A stretch of 6,883 bases of DNA, taken from positions 4,100 through 10,982 of the forward strand of contig JAFLSP010000050.1 in the NCBI GenBank assembly GCA_022510885.1. The letters are read 5' to 3'. Source of the stretch: Treponema sp. GTDB taxonomy: Bacteria > Spirochaetota > Spirochaetia > Treponematales > Treponemataceae. The notes under the pieces were generated by a model. That model did not search any database and was not told the DNA's origin. It worked only from the letters and a program-made list of their open reading frames with translations. Below are positions 4,943-6,883 of this stretch, piece after piece. The position numbers and the translations under genes were made by a program. Within the stretch, counting starts at the first letter, position 1. Each line of letters starts with the position of its first letter.

Positions 4943-5954
4943 CGCGCCGCTCGGGCAGGCGCAGGAAGCGGTCTTCCGCGCTCTGCGCAAAGTAGGCGCG
5001 CACGCGCTCGCGGCACTGGTCGGGCGTGGCGGCGTTGAGCAGCTGCGTCTTGAGCCAGTGCGCGAAGGTCACGTTGTCGCAGAAATACGAGAAGAAGCGT
5101 TGCAGCCGCGTCCGGTGGAATTCGGGCGGCTGGCACTGCTCCACGTCGGCAATGAAGTCGAGCGCGACGCGCTCAAGGTCGATGTCCGCTTTCATGCCGC
5201 GCAGCTCGGCGAAAATCCACGGCTTTTGCGCGGCGGCGCGCGCAATCATCACGCCGCTTGCGTGGGGCGCGGCACGGCGTGCGCGCCCGAAGCTCCCGCG
5301 GTCGCGCACGTTGCCGTTCAGCACGACGGGAACCGCCGCATGGCGCAGGGCGAGGCGTTCCGCGTAGTCCCAGCGCGGCGGCTGCCGGTATTTTTCCTTT
5401 TGGGTGCGCGGGTGGAGCGTGAGCAGCTGCACCCCCTCGGACACGAGCATATCGCAGAACGCGAGGAATCCCTCGTCAGTAAAATCCTCCGCGCCCAGGC
5501 GCAGTTTGACGGAGAGCCGCTTTTCCCTCGCGCCGTCCTTTGCCGCGTTCGCGAGCGCCGCTTTCACGCCGCGCACCATGGCGGCCGTCTCCGCCGCCGG
5601 TCTGAGCATCCAGGCGATGCCCGCGCCCGTGCGGGCAATCTGCGGCGCGCAGCAGCCCATGTTCAGGTCAATGCCGATGCCCTCGCGTTCGGCAAGCAGC
5701 GCGGCGGCGCGCGCGAGCGGTTCTGCCGTGTTGCCCGTCAGCTGCCACACGATTTTGTCCGGCTCCGGCCCGCTCATCAGATAGTAGGATTCCCACTGCC
5801 CGCCCGCAAGCAGCGAGGGCGCGTGTATCATCTCCGTCACGTACTCGTCGCAGCCGCCGAAGCGCGCCACGGCGCGGCGGAACGCCTCGTGGCTCAGCGT
5901 CGCCATGGGCGCGAGCAGCAGGCGCGGGAAGGGCGGCTCGTTTCTTTCTTGCAT
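4926..5954 (-). CDS. dus: tRNA-dihydrouridine synthase (Dus family)
   Basis: A 342-residue FMN-dependent TIM-barrel enzyme that reduces specific uridines in tRNA to dihydrouridine using NADPH. Numbered from ATG at 5954, the motifs are LLLAPMATLSHEAFR (12-26), WQLTGN (70-75), the catalytic loop DLNMGCCAP (96-104) with Cys101 as the expected proton donor, SVKLRLG (148-154) with FMN-contacting Lys150, LHPRTQKEKY (180-189), NGNV (213-216) and GVMIARAAAQKPWIF (234-248). Almost all Dus enzymes read GCP in the catalytic loop; here the proline is a second cysteine. The C-terminal helical region (about 255-335) fits the tRNA-binding domain. TTG at 5969 would add five residues; neither start has a Shine-Dalgarno, so translation may depend on coupling to mrp, whose stop is 30 bp upstream. 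I cannot assign it to DusA, B or C. Confidence 0.92.
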   Translation of the reverse strand: MQERNEPPFPRLLLAPMATLSHEAFRRAVARFGGCDEYVTEMIHAPSLLAGGQWESYYLMSGPEPDKIVWQLTGNTAEPLARAAALLAEREGIGIDLNMGCCAPQIARTGAGIAWMLRPAAETAAMVRGVKAALANAAKDGAREKRLSVKLRLGAEDFTDEGFLAFCDMLVSEGVQLLTLHPRTQKEKYRQPPRWDYAERLALRHAAVPVVLNGNVRDRGSFGRARRAAPHASGVMIARAAAQKPWIFAELRGMKADIDLERVALDFIADVEQCQPPEFHRTRLQRFFSYFCDNVTFAHWLKTQLLNAATPDQCRERVRAYFAQSAEDRFLRLPERRATALS

Positions 5955-5984
5955 CGCGCGCGAGTCCAAGGCGGAGTGCGTCCG

Positions 5985-6812
5985 TCAGAGCGTTTCGAGC
6001 AGCGCGGCGGCGGCGTCCAGATATTCCGCGTCCAGCGTCTCGATGTCGCCCTCGTCCACGGCGCGCGAAAAGCCCTCGCTCATCGGAATGCGCGCCAGCA
6101 CGGGCAGCCCGTAGTCCTTGGCGATGCCGCTGATGTTGCTTTGGCCGAAGAGGTGGATGTCCTTGCCGCAGTCGGGGCATTTGACGTAGCTCATGTTCTC
6201 AATCAGCCCGACAATCGGAATGCGCATCGTCTGCGCCATCCTGACCGCTTTCTCCACGATGACGCGCACGAGCTGCTGCGGGGAGGAGACGACGATGATG
6301 CCGTCCACGGGCAGCGACTGGAACACGGTGAGCGGCACGTCGCCCGTCCCCGGCGGCATGTCCACGAACATGAAGTCCACGTTGTCCCACACCACGTCCG
6401 TCCAGAACTGCCGCACCGCGCCCGCGATGACCGGCCCGCGCCACAGGACCGGGTCGGTCTCATGCTCCAGCAGGAAGTTCATGCTCATCAGCTGCACGCC
6501 CCCGCCCGACACGACGGGATATATCGCGCCGCTCTTGTCGCCCTTCGCCTTCTCGCCCTCCACGCCGAACGCCGTGGGAATGGACGGCCCGGTGATGTCC
6601 GCGTCGAGCACCGCGCAGCGCAGTCCCCGCTTGCTCAGCTTTGCCGCCAGCAGCGACGTGACGAGCGACTTGCCCACGCCGCCCTTGCCGCTCACGATGC
6701 CAATCACCTTGCCCACGCGGCTTCCGTCCCGCAGTTTTGCCCGCAGGTCCCGCTTTTCGCACCCCGCCGCGCACGACCCGCAGTCATGCGTGCATGTCTC
6801 GTCTGTTGCCAT
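5985..6812 (-). CDS. mrp: Mrp/NBP35 family P-loop ATPase, Fe-S cluster carrier
   Basis: A 275-residue cytoplasmic ATPase of the Mrp/ApbC/NBP35 group, whose members carry and transfer Fe-S clusters. The deviant Walker A motif is GKGGVGKS (42-49), followed by DADITGPSIP (70-79), WRGPVIAGA (124-132) and the switch motif DMPPGTGD (151-158). Two cysteine clusters are visible: C7, C11, C14, C18 at the N-terminus (CxxxCxxCxxxC), and the conserved C212-x2-C215 that binds the bridging cluster at the dimer interface. The N-terminal cluster resembles that of eukaryotic-type NBP35 and replaces the DUF59 domain found on many bacterial Mrp proteins. ATG at 6812 is chosen over TTG at 6827 because GAGGT lies five bases before it and inside the longer version. 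Its own strong promoter lies just upstream, and dus follows on the same strand. Confidence 0.94.
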   Translation of the reverse strand: MATDETCTHDCGSCAAGCEKRDLRAKLRDGSRVGKVIGIVSGKGGVGKSLVTSLLAAKLSKRGLRCAVLDADITGPSIPTAFGVEGEKAKGDKSGAIYPVVSGGGVQLMSMNFLLEHETDPVLWRGPVIAGAVRQFWTDVVWDNVDFMFVDMPPGTGDVPLTVFQSLPVDGIIVVSSPQQLVRVIVEKAVRMAQTMRIPIVGLIENMSYVKCPDCGKDIHLFGQSNISGIAKDYGLPVLARIPMSEGFSRAVDEGDIETLDAEYLDAAAALLETL

Positions 6813-6815
6813 AGT

Positions 6816-6822
6816 CCACCTC
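6816..6822 (-). promoter_or_regulatory. Ribosome-binding site that fixes the mrp start
   Basis: The minus strand reads GAGGTGG, then three bases, then ATG at 6812 (five bases counted from the GAGGT core). An in-frame TTG at 6827 would place this site inside the coding region, so the shorter 275-residue protein is preferred. Confidence 0.8.
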
Positions 6823-6842
6823 GTCAACTGGTTGCTTGCTGT

Positions 6843-6871
6843 AGGATACCCAATAAATCGCGCGGTGTCAA
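6843..6871 (-). promoter_or_regulatory. Vegetative promoter of the mrp-dus operon
   Basis: On the minus strand a perfect TTGACA (6866-6871) is followed after 17 bases by TATCCT (6843-6848), four of six consensus. Transcription should start near 6836, giving a short leader of about two dozen bases that contains the ribosome-binding site. A T-rich tract directly upstream (6874-6879 and beyond) could act as an UP element or be the tail of a terminator lying outside the window. Confidence 0.75.
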
Positions 6872-6883
6872 AGAAAAAATCGC

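Noticed and set aside
3974..4990. Long open frame on the minus strand upstream of the CYTH start
   Set aside because: It is antisense to the well-supported epimerase gene, reads as low-complexity Arg/Ala/Val-rich sequence, and the CYTH signature must be N-terminal. It is a by-product of GC-rich codon use.
6874..6879. T-tract on the minus strand at the right edge as the tail of an upstream gene's terminator
   Set aside because: Any hairpin would lie outside the window, so this cannot be supported. It is noted only as sequence upstream of the mrp promoter.

Overview
This is a GC-rich bacterial chromosomal window with nine protein-coding genes and very little non-coding DNA. All nine fall into recognisable housekeeping or conserved families. 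I see no tRNA, rRNA, CRISPR array, insertion sequence, phage gene or toxin-antitoxin pair. My best guess for the source is a GC-rich spirochaete of the Treponema kind. The L13 and S9 proteins read like treponemal ones from memory, and I recall the order rplM-rpsI-recX from Treponema. A high-GC member of the Clostridia is the main alternative. No database search was possible, so the taxonomy is inference.

Layout. (1) Bases 1-1640, plus strand: a near-consensus promoter, a structured leader RNA with two tandem hairpins, then rplM (L13), rpsI (S9) and recX as one tight operon. (2) Bases 1658-3973, minus strand: a three-gene operon whose reading frames overlap. Transcription runs from a CYTH-domain phosphohydrolase/cyclase-like protein, to a DUF975 multi-pass membrane protein, to the membrane-anchored signal peptide peptidase SppA. 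(3) Bases 4019-4942, plus strand: a single aldose 1-epimerase-like protein, divergent from the CYTH gene. (4) Bases 4926-6812, minus strand: an Mrp/NBP35-type ATPase for Fe-S cluster handling followed by a tRNA-dihydrouridine synthase, read from a strong promoter at the right edge.

The clearest regulatory features are the promoters. The 45 bp between the CYTH and epimerase genes carry two back-to-back extended -10 elements. Each lies about six bases from its start codon and neither gene has a Shine-Dalgarno sequence, so both mRNAs are predicted to be leaderless. The leader of rplM sits where Firmicutes carry the L13 autoregulatory leader. Both convergent gene junctions (recX/sppA and epimerase/dus) lack a visible intrinsic terminator, and the second one overlaps by 17 bp.

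I did not find a convincing new multi-gene system. The most interesting items are the paired leaderless promoters, the rplM leader, a possible attenuator inside recX, the CYTH-DUF975-SppA membrane operon, and active-site substitutions in the epimerase (His to Asn) and Dus (GCP to GCC).
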